From Bauldia sp. (lineage in GTDB: Bacteria; Pseudomonadota; Alphaproteobacteria; Rhizobiales; Kaistiaceae), in contig JBBCGQ010000001.1 in NCBI GenBank assembly GCA_037200845.1, positions 124,001-188,000 of the forward strand: 64,000 nucleotides of DNA, given 5' to 3'. Below are positions 56,193 to 63,653 of the stretch, piece by piece. How positions within the stretch are numbered: position 1 is the stretch's first letter; each line of letters starts with the position of its first letter. Position numbers and translations under genes: made by a program. The notes beneath the pieces were generated by a model. The model was given only the letters and a program-made list of their open reading frames with translations, made no database searches and was not told the origin of the DNA.

Positions 56193-57239
56193 TCACATCG
56201 GTCCATCGATGGGCCGCAGAAAGCGCCCATCCTCGATGCGTTTGTCGCCATCGACATAGAGCGTCGGTTCGAGGAGGACGCCGTCGATGTGGATTTTGGA
56301 CATGATCGTTCCGCCAACGTCGATGTTGGTCCCAAGCCCGAAATGTATGGAGCCCAGGATGTTTTTGTCCTCCCGCTGAACCCCGCGGATCATGGCCTTA
56401 GTGTTTATGCCAACCGACGCTTCTGCTGGACACAGATACGCATTTTCGTCTCCAAATTCGGCAAGGTGATTACGCAAGGTGTGCGCGTCCGCGCCGCCGT
56501 CGATCTTGACGATCCGTCCCTTGTCGATGGTGATTTCAATCGGCCCTGTGAGACGGCCGAGGTGATGCATGCACAGATCTACGACGAGCTTTCCGTGTGC
56601 GTTGTATTCGACCGGCGGCACATTGAATTCGCCGTTCGGGAAGAGAAAGCGCCGAAGCAGCGACTTCCGGTTCTGCACCTTGCCGACATCCTGAATCTTG
56701 TACGGCACGAAATCGTCGCCCGGCAGATTTGGAACAAAGATTCGGCCCTCAACCGAATATGTGAAATCCGTGCCGTACTTGGATGTGACGCGGCAGGTCT
56801 TGGCATCCCGACCGAAGATGTTGACCGCCACGTAATAATTACGTCGCGCCATCTCGAGCTGGTTCTCGGTCACAGCGCCCGATTGGAACATCTCAAGCGT
56901 CATGCCGCCATCCATGCAGATGGCGGCGATGCCCGCCTGCATAGCCTTAAGGTTGGCGGGCGAATGCAGCATCCCGGTCGAAGCTATGAGGACATTCGCA
57001 TCCACAGTCAGCATGGCCGTGCAAACAGCTTCGGGCGGATCGAAATAATCAGCGGGACGACGATCGAAGATCGCAAGCGCGGCGTCGGCACCCAATTCCG
57101 AAAGGGTGGCCATCACCACCTGCCACACCCGCGGGTCGTGAGCGAAGTCGGTGATGACGAGAACCTTCATCCCCTCGGTGATATTGGCCACGAGAGGGGC
57201 CCTCAGGTACTTCATCGTTCCAGTCGTGAGCCCAGTCAA
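56193..57239 (-). CDS. NicX-like 2,5-dihydroxypyridine dioxygenase / M29-like family
   Basis: The 348-residue protein belongs to the aminopeptidase-T-like superfamily that also contains NicX, the Fe-dependent 2,5-dihydroxypyridine 5,6-dioxygenase of nicotinate degradation. Family-like features are ILGSIHFGLGTNIDVGG (His299) and the HID triplet His317-Ile-Asp319, which matches my memory of the NicX iron-site H-x-D pair. PAEASVGINTK (about residues 271-281) is the M29-like region. The context (Rieske, CMD, alpha/beta hydrolases) fits ring-cleavage chemistry. A peptidase-like activity or another heterocycle is also possible. It is the first gene of the minus-strand unit, divergent from the CMD gene at 57643. 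Confidence 0.7.
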   Translation of the reverse strand: MTGLTTGTMKYLRAPLVANITEGMKVLVITDFAHDPRVWQVVMATLSELGADAALAIFDRRPADYFDPPEAVCTAMLTVDANVLIASTGMLHSPANLKAMQAGIAAICMDGGMTLEMFQSGAVTENQLEMARRNYYVAVNIFGRDAKTCRVTSKYGTDFTYSVEGRIFVPNLPGDDFVPYKIQDVGKVQNRKSLLRRFLFPNGEFNVPPVEYNAHGKLVVDLCMHHLGRLTGPIEITIDKGRIVKIDGGADAHTLRNHLAEFGDENAYLCPAEASVGINTKAMIRGVQREDKNILGSIHFGLGTNIDVGGTIMSKIHIDGVLLEPTLYVDGDKRIEDGRFLRPIDGPM

Positions 57240-57642
57240 AGCCGCAGCCTCCTCAAAAGCACCTGCTCTCCAATCTGATCATATTACAGAATGTCTGTCA
57301 CTATCATACAATCATATACAGAAAATGTCTGCCGACGTGGTGCGGTGCCCTTTCTCGCCTATTCTCGTAAGCGTAGCAGCAAAAAACATGTGCTTATCAT
57401 GGGCTTCTGGCACAAGGAGGCGCCGCCTAGTTTGACTACGGTAGGACCGTATGATAGTAAGCCAACGTCGCGCTAGGACACGCTAGATTGTTTCAAAGCG
57501 TCGATGCCACAATCGGGGCGAGAGTTGGCGAACAGTCCGAGCGGCTCGCGCAGACAAGCTCATGGCGCAGCGATGCGATGCGCCGCGTTAGGCACCGTTG
57601 CCGCCGGCCGAGATTTCCCTAGTGACGCGATGGAGCAATAGA
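57240..57642. other. Divergent promoter region of the catabolic block
   Basis: This 403-bp AT-rich stretch separates the minus-strand unit (NicX-like onward) from the plus-strand CMD gene, so it should contain both promoters. It has two related inverted-repeat sites, listed separately. There is no coding sequence that I would support. The CMD gene's GGAG ribosome-binding site lies at 57632-57635. Confidence 0.55.
57284..57332. promoter_or_regulatory. Two related inverted-repeat operator candidates
   Basis: Site 1 is ACAGA-ATG-TCTGT (about 57286-57298). Site 2 is ACAGA-AAATG-TCTG (about 57318-57332). They are about 32 bp apart, three helical turns, and lie about 45 and 80 bp from the start of the NicX-like gene. 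The pair resembles a cooperative binding site for a dimeric regulator. The nearby GntR/FCD protein is a candidate, but its known consensus types differ from this one. Confidence 0.45.
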
Positions 57643-58215
57643 ATGGCGAGGGTTCCCTACATCACCCGCGATGAAGCGCCCGCGGAGTACCGCGAACTCT
57701 TCGACCATTCTGCTTCAAACCGCGGCCACGTCTCCCATTTGTTCAGAGCGCTGGTCGCATCTCCGAAGCTGTTCAGAAAGCGATACGACTACAGCAACAG
57801 CCTGCGGGACGACACGGCCATAGACCGCCGCTATCGGGAACTGGCGGTGCTCACAGTCGGCCGGATCGCGAATTCGGAGTACGAGTTCACCCATCATGCG
57901 CGTTTGGCGCTGCTGGCGGGCGTTCGGCCCACGCAGATTGATGCACTCGCCGACTTCGAGACCTCGACGGAGTTCAATGAACAAGACAAGGCGGTCATGC
58001 GCTATGCCGTCGAAGTGACGGAGCAGATACACGTCAGCGACCAGACATGGGCGGCGCTCGCGAAATTCTTCAATCATCGGCAGCTCGTGGAGCTCGTGCT
58101 CATTGTCGCTTGGTACAATCAGACCGTCCGTGTGCTGATCCCGCTGCAGATCGAACTGGAGGCCGATACCGTGAATCGGTACGTGGCCGAACGCGAGCGG
58201 CACGGAGCGGATTGA
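57643..58215 (+). CDS. Carboxymuconolactone decarboxylase-family protein, second copy
   Basis: The 190-residue protein starts at ATG 57643 (GGAG seven bases upstream): MARVPYITRDEAPAEYRELFD. It has the AhpD-like core RYRELAVLTVGRIANSEYEFTHHARLAL (in part ELAVLTVGRIANSEYEFTHH) with no CxxC pair, so a peroxidase-like role is unlikely. The middle has VRPTQIDALADFE and the C-terminal part AALAKFFNHRQLVELVLIVAWYN (in part HRQLVELVLIVAWYN). It is distinct from the first CMD copy at 55285. It probably acts in the same pathway. Confidence 0.85.
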   Translation: MARVPYITRDEAPAEYRELFDHSASNRGHVSHLFRALVASPKLFRKRYDYSNSLRDDTAIDRRYRELAVLTVGRIANSEYEFTHHARLALLAGVRPTQIDALADFETSTEFNEQDKAVMRYAVEVTEQIHVSDQTWAALAKFFNHRQLVELVLIVAWYNQTVRVLIPLQIELEADTVNRYVAERERHGAD

Positions 58216-58281
58216 GGATCCATCCGTTGAAATCCGATTGCGCCGCTGCCGACGCTTGCTCGCGATGACCATGGAGAGCGA

Positions 58282-59076
58282 ATGACGGCTCGAGTCATGA
58301 AGGCGGGCGACATCCACTTCAACGTCGTGGTGGAGGGGCCACCTGGCGCGCCGTGGGTGGTCCTGAGCAACTCGCTCGCCACCAACCTATCGCTCTGGGA
58401 AAGCTTGGCCGCAGCCCTGCGCGGACGATATCGTGTGTTCCGCTATGACCAGCGCGGTCACGGCCTTTCCACCGCATCGCCCCCACCCTATTCCCTGCCG
58501 CTGCTGGTTGAAGACGTAGTCCATTTGATGGACCAAGCCGGGATCGAGCGCGCAAATTTCGTCGGAATCTCGATGGGCGGCGCGACCGGATGGGGACTGG
58601 CGCACCATCACCACGAGCGGCTCATCTCCCTCACGGTTTGTGATTCGGCATTGGCGGCGAGTTCCGCGGCGGAATGGGAGAAGCGTCTCGCGATCGTACG
58701 CTCGGAGGGACTTGGTGCACTCGTGGAACCGACGCTGGCACGCTGGTTCACCAGTCAGTCCATAGCCCAGGAAACGGATGCCGTCAGGCAAGTGCGCAAG
58801 ATGATCCGAACCACCAGCCAGGAGGGATTCATCGGCTGCGTGATGGCGCTTCAGACCTACAGCTATTCGGAAGGAGTCGAAGCCCTAAGGCTTCCAGTGC
58901 TATTGGTCGCCGGCTCGCAAGACGGCCTTCGCCCGAAGACGATGGCGGAAGACGCGCGCCGCATCATCGGCGCCCGGCTTGCCGTAATCCCCAACGCTGG
59001 ACATCTCTCCAACATTGAAAATCCCGCCGAATTCAATCGCGTCGTCGGATCATTTCTGGACGCGCAGCAACTGTAA
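58282..59076 (+). CDS. Alpha/beta hydrolase, 3-oxoadipate enol-lactonase-like
   Basis: The 264-residue protein resembles PcaD-type enol-lactone hydrolases: VVLSNSLATNLSLWESLAAALRGRYRVFRYDQRGHGLS (in parts NSLATNLSLWESLAAALRG and RVFRYDQRGHGLS), nucleophile elbow GISMGG (Ser97), Asp214 in AGSQDGLRP and His241 in NAGHLSNIENP. The catalytic triad is complete. PcaD opens 3-oxoadipate enol-lactone; here the substrate may be related. It follows the CMD gene by 66 bp on the same strand. Confidence 0.88.
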   Translation: MTARVMKAGDIHFNVVVEGPPGAPWVVLSNSLATNLSLWESLAAALRGRYRVFRYDQRGHGLSTASPPPYSLPLLVEDVVHLMDQAGIERANFVGISMGGATGWGLAHHHHERLISLTVCDSALAASSAAEWEKRLAIVRSEGLGALVEPTLARWFTSQSIAQETDAVRQVRKMIRTTSQEGFIGCVMALQTYSYSEGVEALRLPVLLVAGSQDGLRPKTMAEDARRIIGARLAVIPNAGHLSNIENPAEFNRVVGSFLDAQQL

Positions 59077-59091
59077 GCACCGTCGGTCGGT

Positions 59092-59859
59092 TCAAGGGAG
59101 CGAAGACAGGAACGGCTTTACGAATTCGGCGAATTCTCTCGGCGCCTGATAGGGGCCCAGATGAGAAGCCGAAGGCGCTACGACGAACGTCGCGTTTCGA
59201 AGCCTGTCGGCAACGGCACGGGCTACACCGTCGGGCGGGTTGTTGTAGTCAAGTGCACCGCCCGCGACGAGCACCGGACACCGCATCTCGTCAAGGATCG
59301 GGTCGATGAACGTGCCCACGATACCGCGCACAGTCATCTCATAGCCCTTGGGATCGTTCTTGGAAAATATATCGTCGCGATAGTGGACGAAGTGGGCATC
59401 GTGGGGCAGCGGGCCGTAAGCTGTACTGACCGCCTCCTCGGCGATGAAATCCATTCCGCCGCCTCCCGACTTCATCTTTTCGAGCCGGGCGAGTGACAAC
59501 TCCCGTTTGGCGCCCATCGTCGGGTTAGTGAAGACAACCGATCTGACCCTTTCTGGGTAAGTATGGGCATAGTAGAGGCTGATGACGCCGCCGACGGCAG
59601 TCCCCATGATGGACAAAGTGTCCAGGCCGAGTGCATGCCTGATGGCCTCGATGTCTTCGACATGATCGGAGATCGTCCACGGACGGGCCGGGACCGGAGA
59701 ACGTCCGAAACCACGCTGGTCATAACGGATGCAGCGGACGTCCTCGCCCATCTCGGCAACGAACCTGTCCCAAAAGGTCAAATTCGCGCCCAGCGCATGA
59801 ACGAGGAGAAGGGGCGGCGCACCCTCGGGCCCGCTGACTTGCACGTTAAGGTCAATCAC
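59092..59859 (-). CDS. Alpha/beta hydrolase with Ala in place of the nucleophilic Ser
   Basis: The 255-residue protein has the alpha/beta hydrolase fold: LLLVHALGANLTFWDRFVAEM, RCIRYDQRGFGRS and a nucleophile-elbow sequence IMGTAVGGVIS. The usual G-x-S-x-G is G-T-A-V-G, with Ala88 (codon GCC) at the nucleophile position. Asp204 (GGALDYNN) and His233 (SASHLG) of the triad remain. It may be catalytically dead, use a different mechanism, or carry an unusual cofactor-free chemistry. N-formylmaleamate deformylase (NicD) of nicotinate degradation is also an alpha/beta hydrolase, but it has the Ser. It is convergent with the PcaD-like gene (15-bp gap). Confidence 0.85.
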   Translation of the reverse strand: MIDLNVQVSGPEGAPPLLLVHALGANLTFWDRFVAEMGEDVRCIRYDQRGFGRSPVPARPWTISDHVEDIEAIRHALGLDTLSIMGTAVGGVISLYYAHTYPERVRSVVFTNPTMGAKRELSLARLEKMKSGGGGMDFIAEEAVSTAYGPLPHDAHFVHYRDDIFSKNDPKGYEMTVRGIVGTFIDPILDEMRCPVLVAGGALDYNNPPDGVARAVADRLRNATFVVAPSASHLGPYQAPREFAEFVKPFLSSLP

Positions 59860-60188
59860 TTGCTTCCCTTGCCCTGCAATGAGAGAGCGACCGAACGCGA
59901 CGGGCGGACTGAACGAGCACGCGATCGAACTCGCCAGCTACGGAAACGATTGGCTTTTGAGGAATCCGAATGGACGCGATACAGAGCACTCACCTCTTTG
60001 AACGGGGCTCATGTCGTGACCGGCAGGAGGCTACCAGCGATGCAGAAATGCAAAATAGAGATCGCAGCCAATGTGTGACAATCATTCGATAATACTATAG
60101 TGGAGATTTTTCGTACTGCCAGCGTTCCGTTTCTTCATTTTTTCCAATATCTAACCGGATTCGAGCTTTGAGGCCCGAAGGGAAACAA
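59860..60188. other. Divergent promoter region upstream of the GntR gene
   Basis: This 329-bp gap lies between the Ala-elbow hydrolase (minus strand) and the GntR gene (plus strand). It is AT-rich near 60070-60150. GTGTGACAATCATTCGATAA (60073-60092) followed by TACTATAG could be a promoter, but no clean -35/-10 spacing is seen. No coding sequence is credible. Confidence 0.4.
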
Positions 60189-60866
60189 ATGGTCGACACG
60201 CTTCGCGTCGAGAAGATGCCTGCCCCGCTCCGCCAACGAGTGGTCGATAATTTGCGCGGTGCAATCACAGGCGGTCGCTTCAGGGCCGGGGACCGACTGG
60301 TCGAAAGGGAGTTGTGCGACGCTATCGGCGTAAGCAGGACGCTGATACGCGAAGCCCTTCGGCAATTGGAAGCCGAAGGCTTGGTCAGTGTGCTGCCCAA
60401 TAAGGGCCCCATCGTCGCTTTGATGACCGCGGAAGAAGCGCGTGGCCTCTATCAGGTGCGCGCCGTCCTGGAGGGATTGGCGAGCCGTTTGTTCATTGAC
60501 ACTGCAACCGAGAAACAGAAGGCGCAATTGAGACAGGCCTTCAACCGCCTCACGGTCGCGTGCGAAGCCGATAACTTCCTGGAGGCCAGCGCGGCCAAGA
60601 ACGACTTCTATGTGACCATGTTCAGCGGCTCTGGCAACGAGACCTTGCTGCTTCAACTCAATCAACTGTTCGCCCGCACCAGCATCCTGCGATCGATGAC
60701 GTTGAACTACCCGAACAGGCTTGCCCAGTCCGCCAAAGAGATCGAGAAAATATTCCAGGCGGTCATGAGTGGAGATAAAGAGGCAGCCTGGAATGCGAGC
60801 GTGGCTCACGTAGAAAGCGCGGCAGCCATCCTGATGAAGATCATGAAGGCAAGGGAAGATTCATAG
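60189..60866 (+). CDS. GntR-family regulator, FCD type
   Basis: The 225-residue protein has an N-terminal winged helix with VERELCDAIGVSRTLIREALRQLEAEGLV (in part ELCDAIGVSRTLIREALRQL; about residues 38-63) and a C-terminal all-helical FCD domain (about 75-220; RAVLEGLASRLFI, NDFYVTMFSGSGNETLL, AHVESAAAILMK). FCD-type regulators bind organic-acid-like ligands and often repress nearby catabolic genes. The ATG at 60189 has AAGGGA upstream; a TTG seven codons earlier is possible. Likely controls this block. Confidence 0.92.
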   Translation: MVDTLRVEKMPAPLRQRVVDNLRGAITGGRFRAGDRLVERELCDAIGVSRTLIREALRQLEAEGLVSVLPNKGPIVALMTAEEARGLYQVRAVLEGLASRLFIDTATEKQKAQLRQAFNRLTVACEADNFLEASAAKNDFYVTMFSGSGNETLLLQLNQLFARTSILRSMTLNYPNRLAQSAKEIEKIFQAVMSGDKEAAWNASVAHVESAAAILMKIMKAREDS

Positions 60867-60882
60867 CTCGCCGTCGCGAGAG

Positions 60883-62100
60883 CTAGGCCGCGGCCGCCTG
60901 TGCAAGCGGCACTGAAGCATCGCGCAAGGCTTCCATATTCACCGGCTTTCGACCCCGGATTAATGCGCGACCCGCGCGTATGTCTGCAGCACGGTTGATT
61001 GCGGTTACACCGTTCACGGTCCCCCCCTTCGAAATATGCACGGCGGTGAAGGCGTCATCGCCGCCGTCGGCACGCACGACAGTCGTCTCAGCCTCTGTCG
61101 CCAACCCGACCACCTGGATGTTTGCGCGGTGCTGATCGGACCAGAACCACGGAATCTCGTCGTAGGCTTGAGTAGACCCCGCCATGGATCGGCCGACGCT
61201 GAGGCCATGATTCTGGGCGTGGGCCCAAGTTTCAAGCCGCATTGGCTGCTGGTAGATGGGATGGGGAAAGACCGCGATGTCCCCCGCGGCATAGATGTCG
61301 GCTAAGCTCGATTCTCCGAACGCGTTCACCAGGATTCCATTGTCCGACTCGATCCCGGCCTGCTCGGCCAGTTCGACGTTTCGCTTCATCCCGATCGCGG
61401 CAACGACGACATCGCAGATCTCGTCCGGCCCGTTCGCGCACGCAACGCGCAGTCTGGCGCCAACAGGGACAATCCCCTCGACGCCGACGCCGTAGCGGAT
61501 TTCAACTCCCGCGTTTCTGTGTATCCGATCCACGGCCGCAGCGCCCTCCGGCGATACGCATCGTCCCATCGGCGCGGCCCCTGCCTCAAGGACGAGAACC
61601 GACGCGCCAAGCGCGCGTGCGCTCGCCGCGACCTCAAGACCGATCACCCCGGCGCCGATGCAAACGACGCGGGACGCCGAAACAAGCGCTGATCGCAGAC
61701 GCCGAGAATCGGCGAGGTTCCGCAGGTAATGTGCATGTTCGGCGCCGGGAATGGCCAGTCGACGCGCCCGGCCGCCGGTCGCGATCAGGAGTTTGTCGAA
61801 CGGTTGTGTCGCGCCATTGTCGAGTGTCAGGCGCCGGGCCTTGGCATCAATCTCCAGCACCTTCGTCTGAAGAAGCAGATCGATGTTTCGCTCATCGTAT
61901 GTCGTCACGGACTGAAAAAACTTGACCGCCGGTTCCTCGGCCTCGGTCAGCACCGCCTTCGACAAGGGCGGACGTTCGTAGGGATGCCAAGGCTCGTCGC
62001 CGACGATTAGGATACGGCCGGCAAACCCGGCCTGTCGCATTCCGATCGCCGCCCAACTCCCAGCTTGTCCGGCACCGATGATGACGTGGAGCGGTTCCAT
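60883..62100 (-). CDS. FAD-dependent ferredoxin reductase-like oxidoreductase
   Basis: The 405-residue protein (from ATG 62100) has two dinucleotide-binding motifs: GAGQAG (residues 9-14) for FAD and GAGVIGLEVAA (149 onward) for NAD(P)H, plus the RPPLSK segment (43-48) and IYAAGDIAVF. It closely resembles class III ferredoxin reductases of ring-hydroxylating oxygenases (for example BphA4-type). It could reduce the Rieske ferredoxin encoded at 54843. It lies 52 bp downstream of the tctA stop; a TTG at 62145 would shorten this to 7 bp. Confidence 0.9.
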   Translation of the reverse strand: MEPLHVIIGAGQAGSWAAIGMRQAGFAGRILIVGDEPWHPYERPPLSKAVLTEAEEPAVKFFQSVTTYDERNIDLLLQTKVLEIDAKARRLTLDNGATQPFDKLLIATGGRARRLAIPGAEHAHYLRNLADSRRLRSALVSASRVVCIGAGVIGLEVAASARALGASVLVLEAGAAPMGRCVSPEGAAAVDRIHRNAGVEIRYGVGVEGIVPVGARLRVACANGPDEICDVVVAAIGMKRNVELAEQAGIESDNGILVNAFGESSLADIYAAGDIAVFPHPIYQQPMRLETWAHAQNHGLSVGRSMAGSTQAYDEIPWFWSDQHRANIQVVGLATEAETTVVRADGGDDAFTAVHISKGGTVNGVTAINRAADIRAGRALIRGRKPVNMEALRDASVPLAQAAAA

Positions 62101-62151
62101 GACTGGCGTTCTTGGGTGCGACTTCGGTGCGACTTCGTTTGCCAACTGCCG

Positions 62152-63651
62152 CTACGCAGCCTTTCCGACCTTCCGAGTGATGGCCGCGCGCAGAGCAAGC
62201 GACACGCTCCACAGGACGATGAGTATGGCGATGACGAGGACAACACCGCTCACGGGCCTCTGGAACAAGACCCAGTAGTCCCCTTCAGAGATGAGCAGGG
62301 CACGCCGCAGGTAGACCTCCATCAACGGCCCGAGGATGAAGCCAAGCAAAAGCGGAGCGGGTTCAAGACCAACAAGCCGCATGAAATATCCGGCGCCGCC
62401 GAACACGCAGATGAGCCCGACGTCGAACACACTGGAATTGATGCTGTATGTGCCGATACATACCGCGGTCACGATGACCGGATAGAGCAGGTGGGTCGGC
62501 ACCGACAGAAGCTTGACCCAGATTCCGACCAACGGAACGTTGAGCAGGATCAGCATCACATTGCCGATCCAGAAGCTCGCAATGAGCCCCCAGAATATCT
62601 CGGGATTATTGGTGAGCAGAAGTGGCCCGGGCGTTATGCCGTGGAGCATCATCGCGCCAAGCATGACGGCCATGGTGGCGGTGCCCGGCACTCCGAGCGT
62701 GAGCATTGGGATGAATGCCGTCTGCGCCGCGGCGTTGTTGGCCGCCTCGGGTGACACCACGCCCTCTATGGCTCCGTGGCCAAAGCGCTCGGGCGTTTTT
62801 GATATCCGCTTTTCGACAAGATAGCTGAAGAACGAGGCGAGGGTCGGGCCTGTGCCCGGTAATGCTCCGAAGAAGCTTCCTATGCCGGAGCCGCGAAGGA
62901 CCGGATTCACGGAGCGCCGCACGTCATCGGCCGTCGGGATCATCGACCGGAGTGTAACCTTCGCCTTGATGATGTCGGGCGGCGCCTCGGTGAACGTCGA
63001 TATGATCTCGGTTATGCCGAAAAGTGCCATCGCCAGCACTGCAATGCTGATGCCGTCGTAGAGCGCATAGATGTCGAGGTCGAACCTTGGAACACCGCTG
63101 TTCACGTCGATGCCGATCAGCCCCAGAAGAATGCCGACGAGGACCATCGCTATGCCCTTGGCCGGACCGCTCTTGCCGATGCTCGCCGCGGCCAAAAGGC
63201 CCAGCACCATGACGGAGAAATATTCCGTCGGGCCGAAAGCAATCGCGAGATTTGCAATGACCGGCGACAGGATCATCAGCAGGATGATTCCGACGATGCC
63301 GCCGATGAACGAGCCGACACCTGTCATCAGAAGGGCTACGCCCGCGCGGCCTTGCCGCGCCATGGGATAGCCGTCAAGGGCGGTAACGGCACTGGCAGCG
63401 CCGCCGGGAACGTTGAGCAGAATCGACGTGATCGAGCCGCCGTATTCGGACCCGTAGTAGACGCCCGCGAGCATGATCATCGCGGTCACGGGATCCATGT
63501 AAAATGTAAAGGGAAGAAGAAGTGCGATGGTCGCCAGTGGGCCGATGCCGGGAAGAACGCCCACAAACGTTCCAAGGAAGACGCCGACAAAACAGTACGC
63601 GAGATTGTGAAGCGACAGAGCTATCGGAAATCCGATCGTGAACAGATCCAT
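62152..63651 (-). CDS. tctA: Tripartite tricarboxylate transporter large permease TctA
   Basis: TctA is the large membrane subunit of TTT transporters, which import organic acids with a periplasmic binding protein. The 499-residue protein has about 12 hydrophobic helices and the family signatures LGTFVGVLPGIGPLATIALLLPFTF (in part FVGVLPGIGPLATIALLLP), SEYGGSITSILLNVPGG, and GVPGTATMAVMLGAMMLHGITPGP (in parts GVPGTATMAVMLG and MLHGITPGP). It follows tctB on the same strand. No tctC is visible in the window. Confidence 0.96.
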   Translation of the reverse strand: MDLFTIGFPIALSLHNLAYCFVGVFLGTFVGVLPGIGPLATIALLLPFTFYMDPVTAMIMLAGVYYGSEYGGSITSILLNVPGGAASAVTALDGYPMARQGRAGVALLMTGVGSFIGGIVGIILLMILSPVIANLAIAFGPTEYFSVMVLGLLAAASIGKSGPAKGIAMVLVGILLGLIGIDVNSGVPRFDLDIYALYDGISIAVLAMALFGITEIISTFTEAPPDIIKAKVTLRSMIPTADDVRRSVNPVLRGSGIGSFFGALPGTGPTLASFFSYLVEKRISKTPERFGHGAIEGVVSPEAANNAAAQTAFIPMLTLGVPGTATMAVMLGAMMLHGITPGPLLLTNNPEIFWGLIASFWIGNVMLILLNVPLVGIWVKLLSVPTHLLYPVIVTAVCIGTYSINSSVFDVGLICVFGGAGYFMRLVGLEPAPLLLGFILGPLMEVYLRRALLISEGDYWVLFQRPVSGVVLVIAILIVLWSVSLALRAAITRKVGKAA

Positions 63652-63653
63652 GG

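Noticed and set aside
56289-57278. A 329-codon plus-strand frame over the NicX-like gene
   Set aside because: It mirrors the NicX-like gene and shows no domain of its own.
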